A DNA stretch of 64,000 bases from Methanobacterium sp. (GCA_018263005.1 JADFDH010000003.1:62001-126000); one strand, 5' to 3'; positions 47,867-57,630 are shown, counted from the stretch's first letter. Notes: generated from the letters alone by a model not told the origin. Numbers and translations: made by a program.

Positions 47867-49108
47867 ATGAATAATAAAAAATTGTTTAAAAAAACCATTT
47901 TTATATTGTGTTTTATTTTTTTAAGCATTTTAACCATTAACTGTGTCTCAGCTGCTGCTGATGTTAACTCTTCAGATGAAAATTATCTTAGTACAACAAC
48001 CCAAAGCAACGCTGAAGGAGTTATCGATGCCAGTAACTATCTTATCGACACCAGAATAACCGGTCTACAGGATTACACTATTGATCAAAAAGGCAAAACC
48101 CAGATTAAGGTAAATATTGAGGGATACTATGAACACTGGGGCGGTATCGCTTATCGTTACGTTGATTTCTATTTATATGATGCTGATGGGGTGCAGGTAT
48201 GGAAGGATAAATCCATATCCAGTGGTATATTCAATCCGGGACATGTCAGTATAACCATGAATAACCAGAAATTGAACTTATCCCCCGGAACATACCTTTT
48301 AATGGCTAAATTCGAGGCCAGATCAGATTACGGACCCAGCGAAGCCTGCGCAAACCTGACCATAACATCTAGTTACAACACCAACAACCCCAAAAACGGA
48401 GATACTCGTATAAACGGTCTATTAGACCAGACGGTTGTGCAGGGTAATTATGCAGATATTATCGTATCCCTTGAATCATTAAAAAATAATAATTGGAATG
48501 TTCTCACTCTAAAACATTTATATTTCAGTTTATACGATGATCAGGGGAAATTAATATGGAAAGATAAATTAAGAACCGATAATACCAATGGAACAGGCAT
48601 ATTCACCATATACACCAGCAAATTGAACCTTAAAAATGGAATATATCGAATGGTGGTGGAATATGATGGCAGTAAAAAATATAATCTTAGTTCCAGCCAA
48701 GCTAGCGCATATCTCACTGTAATTCTCAATATTTCCAATTCTTTTTTTGATGATTTGGCCAGCGCTACCCGTATCCATGATTTCAATGATTACAGTGTGG
48801 TTAATGGTAAGAAGATAACAGTTAAGGCTAAACTGGTCAGAGAATATTTCAGTTGGGATCGGATAGAATATGGTTATGAGGGTTTACCCTGGAGATATTT
48901 GAACTTCGATTTACATGATCTCAGTGGAAATCTACTATGGCATTCCAGTGAATTAACCAATCTATTCACTTATTACGCATCAGCCACCATTGACACTAAG
49001 AAACTGAACCTGTCACCCGGTACCTATCTATTAAGGGTTACCTATGGTGGGAATTATGATGATTTACTTAAACCCTGTGAAGATACCAGTTTTCTCTATG
49101 TTACCTGA
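47867..49108 (+). CDS. Secreted surface protein with three Ig-like repeats
   Basis: A 413-residue protein with signal peptide (MNNKKLFKKTIFILCFIFLS, cleavage near VSAA). Three modules of about 115 residues follow, each with a core like RITGLQDYTIDQKGKTQIKV, YVDFYLYDADG and KLNLSPGTYLLMAKFE, which reads as Ig- or Big-like beta sandwiches. No anchor helix, repeats for wall binding or sorting signal were found, so it is either released or held by contact. GGGAGGTAA precedes the ATG. It could be an adhesin or matrix protein; ligands unknown. Confidence 0.78.
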   Translation: MNNKKLFKKTIFILCFIFLSILTINCVSAAADVNSSDENYLSTTTQSNAEGVIDASNYLIDTRITGLQDYTIDQKGKTQIKVNIEGYYEHWGGIAYRYVDFYLYDADGVQVWKDKSISSGIFNPGHVSITMNNQKLNLSPGTYLLMAKFEARSDYGPSEACANLTITSSYNTNNPKNGDTRINGLLDQTVVQGNYADIIVSLESLKNNNWNVLTLKHLYFSLYDDQGKLIWKDKLRTDNTNGTGIFTIYTSKLNLKNGIYRMVVEYDGSKKYNLSSSQASAYLTVILNISNSFFDDLASATRIHDFNDYSVVNGKKITVKAKLVREYFSWDRIEYGYEGLPWRYLNFDLHDLSGNLLWHSSELTNLFTYYASATIDTKKLNLSPGTYLLRVTYGGNYDDLLKPCEDTSFLYVT

Positions 49109-49153
49109 TTTTTTATTTTTTTTCTCTTTTCTTGTTTTAAAATTAGAATTTAA

Positions 49154-50575
49154 TCATCCAAAAGACCGTCTGAACCCGCTGAAAACATCTTTTATAGATT
49201 GTAAGAGGGGATGTTTAACCTGGGGTGTGGTTTTCATCTTCTCCAACCTTTCCACTCTGAAGTAGATGGGCGGATGGGTGTCGAATGATAACCAGCCCGG
49301 GAAGCGTAATTTAGAAACTCTTTCCATCTGCAATCGGGTGTAGCCTATTTTTCTAAGGGCATTGGCCAGGACTTGTGGTTGTCCTAATTTCATAGCGGAG
49401 AGGAGGTCTGCCCGGGTTTCGAAGAACTTGGCAATGAAGAATATAATTGCAAATACCAGTATAATGTAGATTAGAGGATTTATAAGGACCAGGGGATAGA
49501 ATAGGGTGAATCTGAGTATGAATTCTCCGGAGATTATGGAGAACAGGGTCAGGGGATCTCTACCCTGGAGATGTCCCATTTCATGTCCCAGTACGCTTAG
49601 TATCTCTTCTTCTTCTAACTGCACCAGCAATCCGGTGGTGATGAGAATCATTCCTCTGCTGGGGCTGGGTCCGGTGGCTGCGGCGTTGGGGACCATGGTA
49701 TTTGAGATTACGATTTTTGGCATGGGAAGGTCGAATGCCTTACTCGCTCTTTTAACCATATCATAAACATCGATAACTTTCTCTATTCTACTTTGTGGGT
49801 TGCATTGGAAGCCGTAGCTTTCCATGATCTCCTCTCCCAACTGGCAGGTGGGTTTTTTCCCCACGGCTAATGTTTCGTTGTATATTTTCTGTTTCATCTG
49901 GGTTACTGTTTTAGTTCCGAATTTCTTCTGAAACTCCTGGAACTCAGCTATTGGTAACTGATATTCTAGGATGTGTACCCGGGGGTTCTGGGCTGTGATC
50001 CTCCATTTGTTCCGTATTAGATATATTTTATCTGAAAAAAGGACGATTATGAGTTGGAATACTATCACCGCAGCAATGGCAAATACAATGTCTAATAAAA
50101 GGAATATGGTGATGTTGATCATGAAGAAGATGACATATAAGAGGATGAGGTTACTGCTGAATAATCTGTCTGAGAATTTTCGTCTTGCAGTTGGCGCCTG
50201 TTCTGGTATGATTTCCTTACCTTCTATCCAGGCGAAAAAAAGTGTTGAGTGACGTATATTATCCTCAAATAACTGTACCAGAAAGAATATGTCCTCCTTT
50301 AAGACTGTTATGAATTCAGTTGATACCTTATTTTCTGCCTTGAAAATCAGCTTCAACGGATCGGTTGAAATTATCTCCCCATCGATTATCCCAGTACCAT
50401 CCGGTTCCTGGGCTTTGAAGGTGAGTTTATAATTCTCCCTATCTCCTCTAATGTAAATATTGGTGAATATTTCTCTTTTAGGGAGTAGGTAGTTTTCATT
50501 GATGAAATCCAGTATTTCCTTTCTGTGGGTTGGGGCTATTTCCACTTCAACGGTGTAGATCTTTTCTTGTGACAT
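49154..50575 (-). CDS. HtpX-like M48 family metalloprotease
   Basis: A 473-residue membrane protease. The zinc motif is LGHEMGHLQGRD (HExxH), with a later glutamate in FFETRADLLSAMKLG. Membrane helices lie near 145-190 and about 350-390. The N-terminal 140 residues form an extra domain (EVEIAPTHRKEILDFINENY) not found in bacterial HtpX. Other typical M48 pieces are PKIVISNTMVPNAAATGPSP and the end LRFPGWLSFDTHPPIYFRVE. It probably degrades or trims misfolded membrane proteins. It is transcribed alone. Confidence 0.88.
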   Translation of the reverse strand: MSQEKIYTVEVEIAPTHRKEILDFINENYLLPKREIFTNIYIRGDRENYKLTFKAQEPDGTGIIDGEIISTDPLKLIFKAENKVSTEFITVLKEDIFFLVQLFEDNIRHSTLFFAWIEGKEIIPEQAPTARRKFSDRLFSSNLILLYVIFFMINITIFLLLDIVFAIAAVIVFQLIIVLFSDKIYLIRNKWRITAQNPRVHILEYQLPIAEFQEFQKKFGTKTVTQMKQKIYNETLAVGKKPTCQLGEEIMESYGFQCNPQSRIEKVIDVYDMVKRASKAFDLPMPKIVISNTMVPNAAATGPSPSRGMILITTGLLVQLEEEEILSVLGHEMGHLQGRDPLTLFSIISGEFILRFTLFYPLVLINPLIYIILVFAIIFFIAKFFETRADLLSAMKLGQPQVLANALRKIGYTRLQMERVSKLRFPGWLSFDTHPPIYFRVERLEKMKTTPQVKHPLLQSIKDVFSGFRRSFG

Positions 50576-50734
50576 TTTTTATCATTTTTTTAATTAGTCT
50601 TATGTTTAGAATTTTTATCTTACTATGATATACTTACTATGTGTGACTAAGTGGTTAATTGCTTATTTATATTTAATAGTAAGTCCAACTTTATAACATG
50701 GCTTAATTTATAATTTTGGGGGGAGGTGAAAAAA

Positions 50735-51079
50735 GTGGGAAAAAGAGATAAATACATTGATTGGTTAACCACAGTTATTTTGTTTTTGGTTCCAATTTTA
50801 CTGGTTTTTCAGGATAGTATCCTGCAGTTAGTACCTAAAGAACTTCTAGGAGCAGTGAGTATAATATTTGCTTTACTATCCCAGTTTGGTACGGAAGGCA
50901 GAGTTCAGAGTGTTAAGAATAAGTATAGACAGATAGAAAACTGGACTGTAAATGATGTTCTGGTGCTAGAGGAATTGAAAAACAAAAAACTAATGACCCA
51001 GGAACAATTTATGGCCAAGAAAGATGCATTATTAGGAATAACAAAAGTCAGTTTCATTGAGAGTATAAAAGGAAGCTAA
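50735..51079 (+). CDS. Small membrane protein with SHOCT-like C terminus
   Basis: About 114 residues. Two hydrophobic helices (about 10-28 and 34-50) precede a cytoplasmic tail whose end, LEELKNKKLMTQEQFMAKKDA, matches the pattern of short SHOCT-like oligomerisation helices. GTG at 50735 is chosen as the start because GGAGGTGA lies five bases upstream. Function unknown. Confidence 0.7.
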   Translation: MGKRDKYIDWLTTVILFLVPILLVFQDSILQLVPKELLGAVSIIFALLSQFGTEGRVQSVKNKYRQIENWTVNDVLVLEELKNKKLMTQEQFMAKKDALLGITKVSFIESIKGS

Positions 51080-51399
51080 GTTTTCAGAGGGACTTAACAG
51101 AAGAAATTTAAAAGTGGTTAGATGCTCCTATTTCTTCTTTATTATTTTTTATAGGATATTAAAAATAACTTTTTTTTATATTTATGATTTTTTCATACTC
51201 ATCCTTGGTCTCTTATTACTTATTATTATGATTAATTTATTTATATGTATTATAATCACTATTTATTTACGTTTGAGATACAGATTCGTTTTTAAGTCTA
51301 ATTTATCTGGTTTATATAACCTAAAATTTAAATAATTAGTTTATATTATTATTAAAAGATTTAAGAAATGTTCTGTTATTTAATATCATAGGTAAGATT
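51080..51399. other. AT-rich stretch with a doubtful small frame
   Basis: A 73-codon frame (51114-51335, plus strand) encodes a Phe/Ile/Leu-rich peptide; its composition follows the AT content. It has no ribosome site and starts at GTG. I do not annotate it as a gene. The nucS promoter should lie in the last 100 bases. Confidence 0.35.
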
Positions 51400-52158
51400 A
51401 TGTTATTAGAAATTAAAGAAAATCCTTCTAATAGTGAAGCTGTTGAACTTGTTGAGGAAGCTTTTTTGAAAAGGGCTTTTTTGGTATTAATCGTCTGTTG
51501 TAAAGTGAACTATGATGGTAGGGCAGTTAGTAAACTTGGTCTGGGAGAAAGGACCATAATAATTAAAGGTGATGGATCCTTCATAATTCATCAAGATAGA
51601 AAGTTAGAACCGGTTAACTGGCAGCCCCCTAAGACTAAATTAAAGGTAATTCTAGAGGACGGAAATATTAAGATCACGGGTAAGAGAAGGAAACCAGATG
51701 AAAGACTGGAACTGGAAATCACCAAGGTACATGTGATCTCCTATCATCAGGGATCAGACCGGGAAGACATAGAAATGGCCGGTTACGAGGAAGACATGCG
51801 ACAGATGATACTTAAAAACCCTGAATTAATAGAAAAAGGCTTCAGACCAACATCTACAGAATATCAAACTGCTCAGGGCTTTATCGATATTTTCGGTAAA
51901 GATAATACTGGTAAGATAGTGATAATAGAACTGAAAAGTAGAAAAGCAGGTATTAATGCAGTTAAACAGCTGAAAAGATATATGGACTGCTTTTTAGATC
52001 ATAAAGATTTCGTGAGGGGAATTTTAGTCTCACCTTCCCTGACTGAAGATGCTAGAGAACTTTTAGAAAAAAATAAAATGGAACATATAAACTTATCACC
52101 ACCTAAAGAACTTAAAAGCCAATCCAAGACAACTTTAGATTCATTTAAACATAATTAG
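51400..52158 (+). CDS. nucS: Endonuclease NucS (EndoMS)
   Basis: A 252-residue protein of the NucS/EndoMS family, which in archaea and actinobacteria cuts both strands at mismatched bases. The N-terminal binding domain has LVEEAFLKRAFLVLIVCCKV and GDGSFIIHQDRKLEPVNWQP. The C-terminal RecB-like nuclease core shows GFIDIFGKDNTGKIVIIELK, with the D...ExK catalytic pattern, followed by SRKAGINAVKQLKRYMD. A PCNA-binding tail might lie in the last 15 residues (LDSFKHN is not a clear PIP box). Length is normal. Confidence 0.93.
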   Translation: MLLEIKENPSNSEAVELVEEAFLKRAFLVLIVCCKVNYDGRAVSKLGLGERTIIIKGDGSFIIHQDRKLEPVNWQPPKTKLKVILEDGNIKITGKRRKPDERLELEITKVHVISYHQGSDREDIEMAGYEEDMRQMILKNPELIEKGFRPTSTEYQTAQGFIDIFGKDNTGKIVIIELKSRKAGINAVKQLKRYMDCFLDHKDFVRGILVSPSLTEDARELLEKNKMEHINLSPPKELKSQSKTTLDSFKHN

Positions 52159-52243
52159 ATAATGAATTTTATTAAATAATATAAATATTAAAAACATCTT
52201 AAATAATAACAATTTGCTATTTAGATTTTCTGAGGAATATAAA

Positions 52244-52816
52244 ATGGCCTACTGGATATGTGACAAATGCAAGCTTTACATTCCTGCTCGAAACGAGCAT
52301 AAGATCAATATGAAGTGTAATTGCGGTGGAAATCTAACATATCATGAAAAAATACCCCAATATACTGAATCAATACCAGCACCGGTTTATAAGGATTTCT
52401 CACACATCATGCAGAAGTTAATTATGGGCTATGAATCCGCATTATCCCGAATTATCCTTAACTGTATTGATGAGCTTTATTTACCCGTTAGTACTAAAAT
52501 AACCATGCTGATCTTGCAGGGAGTAGAGACTCCCTTCATCAAAAAACATCAGCTTAATGAACTGGAAACCTATTCAATGCTCTCTAATTTCAGTCAAAAT
52601 AATTTATTAGTTATCATTGATTCTTTGATGGATAAAAATTTCTTAAAATTAGAACATGTATCCCGTTATGATAGTAAACCCGTATCGAACCTAAGAGATG
52701 AGGGTCTGGGTTATGTGAGTATATTAAAACTCACAGAAAAAGGTAAAACCTTTAAAACAGGCGATGAAAATGTTTATTTTGGATTTATCGAAAAATTGGA
52801 CATTTTGAAAGGTTAA
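52244..52816 (+). CDS. Zinc-ribbon hypothetical protein
   Basis: A 190-residue protein starting MAYWICDKCKLYIPARNEHK and CNCGGNLTYHE, a zinc ribbon like that of the membrane protein at 44494-45048. The remainder is soluble, with a helical centre and a winged-helix-like C-terminal part (LDSLMDKNFLKLEHVSRYD, YVSILKLTEKGKTFK). A DNA- or RNA-binding role is possible. The ATG at 52244 follows GAGGAATAT; the longer frame from 52214 includes that site. Confidence 0.68.
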   Translation: MAYWICDKCKLYIPARNEHKINMKCNCGGNLTYHEKIPQYTESIPAPVYKDFSHIMQKLIMGYESALSRIILNCIDELYLPVSTKITMLILQGVETPFIKKHQLNELETYSMLSNFSQNNLLVIIDSLMDKNFLKLEHVSRYDSKPVSNLRDEGLGYVSILKLTEKGKTFKTGDENVYFGFIEKLDILKG

Positions 52817-52848
52817 TTCTTGTTTTTTTAATAAAAAAATATGACATT

Positions 52849-52944
52849 AATTTTAGTTTGGACCAATACTAACTAATATTGTGTCTATCAATATAATAAA
52901 TTAATTATAATTTTAGTTTGGAGCAATACTTACTAATATTGTGT
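52849..52944. repeat. Two 36-bp direct repeats, period 60, upstream of a sensor kinase
   Basis: AATTTTAGTTTGGACCAATA... at 52849-52884 and a near-identical copy at 52909-52944 (two mismatches). Each contains CAATA-N8-TATTG, a palindromic core. Located between the zinc-ribbon gene and the kinase gene, they look like paired regulatory sites. Confidence 0.6.
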
Positions 52945-53065
52945 TAATTTGATATAGGGCACTGCAAAATAGATAAAAATAAATATAATAGCAAACCAAA
53001 TTTTTTTCTGACTTTAATTAAATCTCAAAGACAATCGTCTGATATAAAATGGTCTGAGGGAAATT

Positions 53066-54835
53066 ATGAATATTTTCACAATATTATCCATGGTCGTATT
53101 CCCTTTATATTTATTTTTAGGATGGTACGTATATAACCTAGAACCCAGAGCCCGGTTAAATAAAATTTTTTTCATTTTCTCCGGAAGTTTTGCTATCTGG
53201 GCATTTACATTCACATTCTTTTACACATCCACCGATGTTGAAAGTGCCTGGTTATGGTATAACCTATCTGCTCTGGGCAGATTCTTTTATCCCGCCTTAC
53301 TGTTGAATCTGGGTTTAATATTCACTGAAAATAAATTAATAAATAGGAAATGGTATTATTCAATCCCCCTCTACATTCCAGGGATTATATTCCTTTGCGC
53401 AGTTTTCACCGGACCATTCATAACCCAGGACCTGATCTTCATTAACAACAACTGGTATGAAGTCCTCATCACCAATAACATATGGTGGTTTGCTTATAAT
53501 TTATATTATCTTATCTTCGTACCTCTCTCCTTTATTATAATGGGCTGGTGGGGTTATAAATCAAACCTTTCCAGGGAAAAAAAGCAGGCCTTAATTATAA
53601 TAATTACCGGAGCAGTTGCATTCTCCCTGGGAACCGTATCAAACACGGTTATACCCCTATTGAATAGTTATTTGTTACCATCCATGGCCCAGATATTTGG
53701 TGTGATATTCTTCCTGGGAATAGCCTATGCCATAGTGAATTATAAATTATTGAAATTAACCCCGGCTAACGCTGCAGAGGATATCATCTCAAAAATAACT
53801 GATATGGTTATTCTGATGGACCCCAATGGTAAAATAATTAAGACCAATAAGCGAATTGAGAACTTGTTAGGATACATGGAATCTGAGTTTCGGGATAAAA
53901 CCTGGGAATTTATAGTTAAAGATCCCCATGACTCTGCTGAAATCGAGAAATATTTGCTTTACATAAATCAAAATGATAAAATCAGGGCAGAATGCGATAA
54001 ACTGGAAATACACTTCCAGAGTAAGGAAGGTGAGCAAATACCAGTTAAAACATTCCTATCTCTTATTAAGGATGATCTTGGACCGATAGGCGTGCTACTA
54101 GTTGGGCAGGATATGAGGCAGACCCGGGAGTTAGAACATGAAATTGAGGAGAGAATAAAAGCCCAGGAAAAAGCACAGACACATGAGAGTAAGATTATAA
54201 AGTCATTACAGGAAAAGGAAATACTGCTCAAGGAGGTGCATCACCGGGTTAAAAACAATATGCAAATCATATCCAGCCTTCTTAACCTCCAATCAGGTTA
54301 TTTGAAGGATAAACACGCATCTGATGCGCTGATGGAGTGTCAGGGACGTATTATGTCCATGGCCCTGATTCATGAGGATCTTTACCGATCAGAGAATCTT
54401 ACAGAGATTAAATTCAGACAATACGCTGATTTCCTGGTGAAGAACATGTTCCACACTTACCATATTAGTTCACAACGCTTCAAAGTGAACATAGAAGCAG
54501 ATGATATTTTCCTCAACATCGACACAGCCATTCCCTGTGGACTGATCATCAACGAACTGGTAACCAACTCCCTGAAACACGCGTTTCCAGCCGATGAACC
54601 AGGAGAATTAACCATCAAAATAGAACAGGACGAAGACGAATACTACCTAACCATAGCAGACAATGGAATAGGCCTACCACCAGAATTAGATATAAACAAC
54701 ACAGCAACACTAGGCCTATTACTGGTAAACAGCCTGGTCGGTCAGTTAGAAGGCGAATTAGATGTAAACCGAGACCAGGGAACCATATTCACCATATCAT
54801 TCAAGAAGATGAAGTATCCTGATAGGATTCCATAA
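53066..54835 (+). CDS. Membrane sensor histidine kinase (7TM, PAS, HisKA_2)
   Basis: A 589-residue kinase. Residues 1-230 have seven membrane helices in the pattern of the HisKA 7TM N-terminal domain (MVVFPLYLFLGWYVYNLEP, then FYTSTDVESAWLWYNLSALG). A PAS domain follows (about 235-350, MVILMDPNGKIIKTNKRIE). The phosphoacceptor helix is HisKA_2 type, LLKEVHHRVKNNMQIISSLL, then the ATPase part with NELVTNSLKHAFP and DNGIGLP. It shares the kinase core with the protein at 16247 but not the sensor. No regulator is adjacent. Confidence 0.9.
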   Translation: MNIFTILSMVVFPLYLFLGWYVYNLEPRARLNKIFFIFSGSFAIWAFTFTFFYTSTDVESAWLWYNLSALGRFFYPALLLNLGLIFTENKLINRKWYYSIPLYIPGIIFLCAVFTGPFITQDLIFINNNWYEVLITNNIWWFAYNLYYLIFVPLSFIIMGWWGYKSNLSREKKQALIIIITGAVAFSLGTVSNTVIPLLNSYLLPSMAQIFGVIFFLGIAYAIVNYKLLKLTPANAAEDIISKITDMVILMDPNGKIIKTNKRIENLLGYMESEFRDKTWEFIVKDPHDSAEIEKYLLYINQNDKIRAECDKLEIHFQSKEGEQIPVKTFLSLIKDDLGPIGVLLVGQDMRQTRELEHEIEERIKAQEKAQTHESKIIKSLQEKEILLKEVHHRVKNNMQIISSLLNLQSGYLKDKHASDALMECQGRIMSMALIHEDLYRSENLTEIKFRQYADFLVKNMFHTYHISSQRFKVNIEADDIFLNIDTAIPCGLIINELVTNSLKHAFPADEPGELTIKIEQDEDEYYLTIADNGIGLPPELDINNTATLGLLLVNSLVGQLEGELDVNRDQGTIFTISFKKMKYPDRIP

Positions 54836-54930
54836 TTATTTTGCAAACTATAATTCGATTTAAATGGAATTTAGGATTCTATGATTATTCATTCTCAAAT
54901 ATTGTGCTTATAAAGACCCAGACCCAGCAT

Positions 54931-55407
54931 CTATATTGTAATGGAATACCAATTACCCGGTGCACCTTTGTGTTTTCCAGGTTCTACAGTTACGATTATA
55001 GGGATGTCTTCTATTGACATACCATTTGAATAGACCGTTATGATGATATTGGTGGTTAGTGTGGATTTAGCGCCGCTTAGTGATTCATGTAATTTCAAGA
55101 CACTTCCCTTGGGAAATGTGCCGATGTTCTTGGTACCATTGGAATTAGAGGATAATAATCTTTGCTGATTATCACCAACTGGTGTTATAGGTTTCCCATT
55201 TTTATCATAGACTTCATATCGTAGTGATGAAGTCACAGATTCACCATTATTGGTAATAGAAATAGTCACATTACTAGTTGATGAGAATGGGTTTCCAAAA
55301 TAGTTTAGATAAATAAAAAGAGCAATAATAGCAATTATAATAACTGCCCCATAAAGGAGAAGATATTCAGTTGAACCCTGCCCCCGTGAATCTTTTCTAA
55401 ATAACAT
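54931..55407 (-). CDS. Class III signal peptide (archaellin-like pilin) protein
   Basis: A 158-residue protein whose start MLFRKDSRGQGSTEYLLLYG is an archaeal class III signal peptide: basic residues, then R-G before Q-G-S-T-E-Y and a hydrophobic helix. The EppA/FlaK-type peptidase would cut after the Gly. The remainder is a beta-rich head (SLRYEVYDKNGKPITPV). It is an orphan pilin-like subunit; no secretion ATPase is nearby. A surface fibre or adhesion role is inferred. Confidence 0.85.
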   Translation of the reverse strand: MLFRKDSRGQGSTEYLLLYGAVIIIAIIALFIYLNYFGNPFSSTSNVTISITNNGESVTSSLRYEVYDKNGKPITPVGDNQQRLLSSNSNGTKNIGTFPKGSVLKLHESLSGAKSTLTTNIIITVYSNGMSIEDIPIIVTVEPGKHKGAPGNWYSITI

Positions 55408-55719
55408 AATATTTACGCTTGATAAAATGTTATATTACAGATGTTTATATAATTATCCCAAATAACTAAATCATAATAAAAAATACCGGAAAACAAATAA
55501 AAATGATATTTTATAATTGAATTTTAACCTCATAAAACATTTATTTATAAATTTTTTTAATCTAATTATAATAATAAATTACTTAAAAAAGTTGAAATAC
55601 TCGGAAGTGAGATTTAAGGATGATGTTTTATTTCAGGTATATCTAGATCTTCATAGGTGCAGAAAGTTATAGACAAAAAAACAAACCAATAAAAATGAAA
55701 TAATTAGAAATAAATAGGA
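55408..55719. other. AT-rich gap between two minus-strand genes
   Basis: About 310 bases. Sequences at 55440-55480 are suitable for the pilin-like gene promoter on the minus strand. No gene or repeat seen. Confidence 0.35.
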
Positions 55720-56079
55720 TTAATGATGTTCTATCAGCGCTATTCGCACCCCATTAGGGTCTTCTAAGAAGGCCAGTGTTCCCACGGTTATTTGCATGGG
55801 TTCCATGGTGATCTTAGCTCCTTTACTTTTTAATTCTTCCACTGTAGTGTTTATGTCTTCTACGTCCATTCCTATGGAGAATAGCCCTGGTTCATCTACT
55901 GGGTTTTTTATGATCTCTATCATAGCATCCCCCTCCCCTTTTAATAGTGTGATGGCTCCGGCTGATCCTAGATCGTATTGGCTGTCTATTTCAAATCCCA
56001 TAACTTCGGTGTAAAACTTTATTGACTCATCCATATCTTTAACTATCATAGTCGCGTATTTTACTTTCATATTCATCAT
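55720..56079 (-). CDS. VOC superfamily (glyoxalase-like) protein
   Basis: A 119-residue single VOC protein. It has [20 protein letters not shown], then [31 protein letters not shown] and the end [18 protein letters not shown], the standard glyoxalase/bleomycin-resistance fold. The usual metal ligands cannot be assigned safely, so enzyme or binding role is open. The start may be the third Met (56070); a GGGATGATGA sits just before it. Confidence 0.8.
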   Translation of the reverse strand: MMNMKVKYATMIVKDMDESIKFYTEVMGFEIDSQYDLGSAGAITLLKGEGDAMIEIIKNPVDEPGLFSIGMDVEDINTTVEELKSKGAKITMEPMQITVGTLAFLEDPNGVRIALIEHH

Positions 56080-56134
56080 CCCAATGGATATTTGTCCAAT
56101 TTTCTTTTATAATACTGTTTAATTGGATATATTA

Positions 56135-56533
56135 TTATTCTATGATTCCCATCACTTCTCTTATAGCATCAACAATGCAGGGTGTGTTCCAGCCCACCAC
56201 TTCACCGGCAATTTCCTCTAAATGATGGGGTACGTTTTCCATACCATATGGTCGTATGACCACTATGGGTTTTTTAAGTTTCACCGCCATTTCTATCTGA
56301 TTCTTCATAAGTGATTGGTCCTTGGAAAGTAGACCGGATAAGATAATCACCACATCCGCCTTTTCCATCTGTTCGTTTAAATTTGTGTTTGATATTTCTC
56401 CTCTAACTGCACAGTCAGTCCACTGGAAGTCGTAGGATGCATTTAATTTAGTAATAAACAGGTCCTGTTCAGGATCATCCTGGTTGATATGACTTATGAA
56501 CAGTTTATATTCCCTTGTATCTTCTTCGAACAT
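56135..56533 (-). CDS. TIR-like protein, MTH538/ThsB type
   Basis: A 132-residue single-domain protein. The first strand YKLFISHINQDDPEQ begins a TIR-like fold. QWTDCAVRGEISNTN, EKADVVIILSGLLSKDQSLM, KNQIEMAVKLKKPIVVIRPYG and VVGWNTPCIVDAIREVMG follow, matching the MTH538 TIR-like family (DUF1863) known from Methanothermobacter. Proteins of this family include ThsB of the Thoeris defence system, which makes a signal nucleotide. There is no ThsA-like effector gene in this window, so a defence role is not shown. It converges with nothing and is monocistronic. Confidence 0.78.
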   Translation of the reverse strand: MFEEDTREYKLFISHINQDDPEQDLFITKLNASYDFQWTDCAVRGEISNTNLNEQMEKADVVIILSGLLSKDQSLMKNQIEMAVKLKKPIVVIRPYGMENVPHHLEEIAGEVVGWNTPCIVDAIREVMGIIE

Positions 56534-56622
56534 TTTAAAACCTATATTGTTCTATTTCTTAATATTATTTTTATTATAACATATCATTTTATGAATTAGT
56601 TCAGACACATATTATATTTGTT

Positions 56623-57630
56623 ATGAAAGTAGACAAGTTTTTATTAACCTGTATTACATTTTTAATCATTACCCTGGTAATTTTATCTATTTCATTTGCT
56701 TCTACAGATAATCAGACAGTGACTGCACCAGGGCAACCTGCATCTGGCCCGGGTGGTAGTGATTATCCACATAAAAGTTATGTTAAGAGCAGTTACGGTG
56801 CAGGAGCACAGAAGTACTGGATATATGAACCAGCGACCCCAAAACTTACCTCTGCACCGGTGATTATTTTCAATCATGGTTTTGCTGCTATTTTCCCCGA
56901 ATTGTATCAGGGATGGATTGAACACCTAGTTCGGAAAGGTAATATAATCATATACCCCCAGTATCAGGATGTTCTCACACCCTCAGAGGATTTCACACCC
57001 AACGCAATTAATGCTACAAAAAATGCCCTGAAAGAACTGGAAACCGGCGTACATGTTCGTCCGCAGCTTGATAAAATCGCTATTGTAGGTCATTCAGCTG
57101 GGGGTATCATCAGTATTAACATGGCAGCACTAGCCAGTTCAGAGGGATTACCTCAGCCTAAGGCGGTTTTCTGTGTGGAGCCGGGTACTGATGAAACCCG
57201 AAAAAATAAAAGTATGGTTGATGTTAGTAAAGTTCCCAGAGACACTCTTATTTTAACTTTAGCCGGTGCTGATGACCAGATAGTGGGTAATGAATTTTCC
57301 CAGATCATCATTAGAAACACCAGCCAGGTTCCACTTGAAAATAAAGATTATATACTGATGCTCTCGGATAATCATGGTAAACCAGCACTTATAGCTGATC
57401 ATATCATGCCCTTATCTGTTAAAATAGAATTTTTTATTCTGAATTTAAATTTAATGACCAATGCCATGGACTATTATGGCACCTGGAAACTATTTGATGG
57501 ATTATATGAAGCAGCTTTTTATAATAGAAACAGAGAATACGCACTGGGAAACACATCTCAGCAGAGGTATATGGGATTGTGGGGTGATGGAACACCTGTT
57601 AAAGAATTAATAGTAAATAACAACCCTTAG
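56623..57630 (+). CDS. Secreted alpha/beta hydrolase (dienelactone hydrolase-like)
   Basis: A 335-residue protein with a signal peptide (MKVDKFLLTCITFLIITLVI, near SFAS). The alpha/beta-hydrolase core has FNHGFAAIFPELY (oxyanion loop), the nucleophile elbow GHSAGGIISI (G-x-S-x-G), a likely acid in LAGADDQIVG, and a His in SDNHGKPALIADH. It resembles chlorophyllase and dienelactone hydrolase-like esterases. The natural substrate outside the cell is unknown; esters or small lipids are plausible. Confidence 0.8.
   Translation: MKVDKFLLTCITFLIITLVILSISFASTDNQTVTAPGQPASGPGGSDYPHKSYVKSSYGAGAQKYWIYEPATPKLTSAPVIIFNHGFAAIFPELYQGWIEHLVRKGNIIIYPQYQDVLTPSEDFTPNAINATKNALKELETGVHVRPQLDKIAIVGHSAGGIISINMAALASSEGLPQPKAVFCVEPGTDETRKNKSMVDVSKVPRDTLILTLAGADDQIVGNEFSQIIIRNTSQVPLENKDYILMLSDNHGKPALIADHIMPLSVKIEFFILNLNLMTNAMDYYGTWKLFDGLYEAAFYNRNREYALGNTSQQRYMGLWGDGTPVKELIVNNNP

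Noticed and set aside
51114..51335. Small membrane-protein frame on the plus strand
   Set aside because: Phe/Ile/Leu composition follows base bias, no ribosome site, GTG start, no match.
56135..56533. Calling this region a Thoeris defence system
   Set aside because: Only the TIR-like gene is present; no ThsA or other effector lies in the window.
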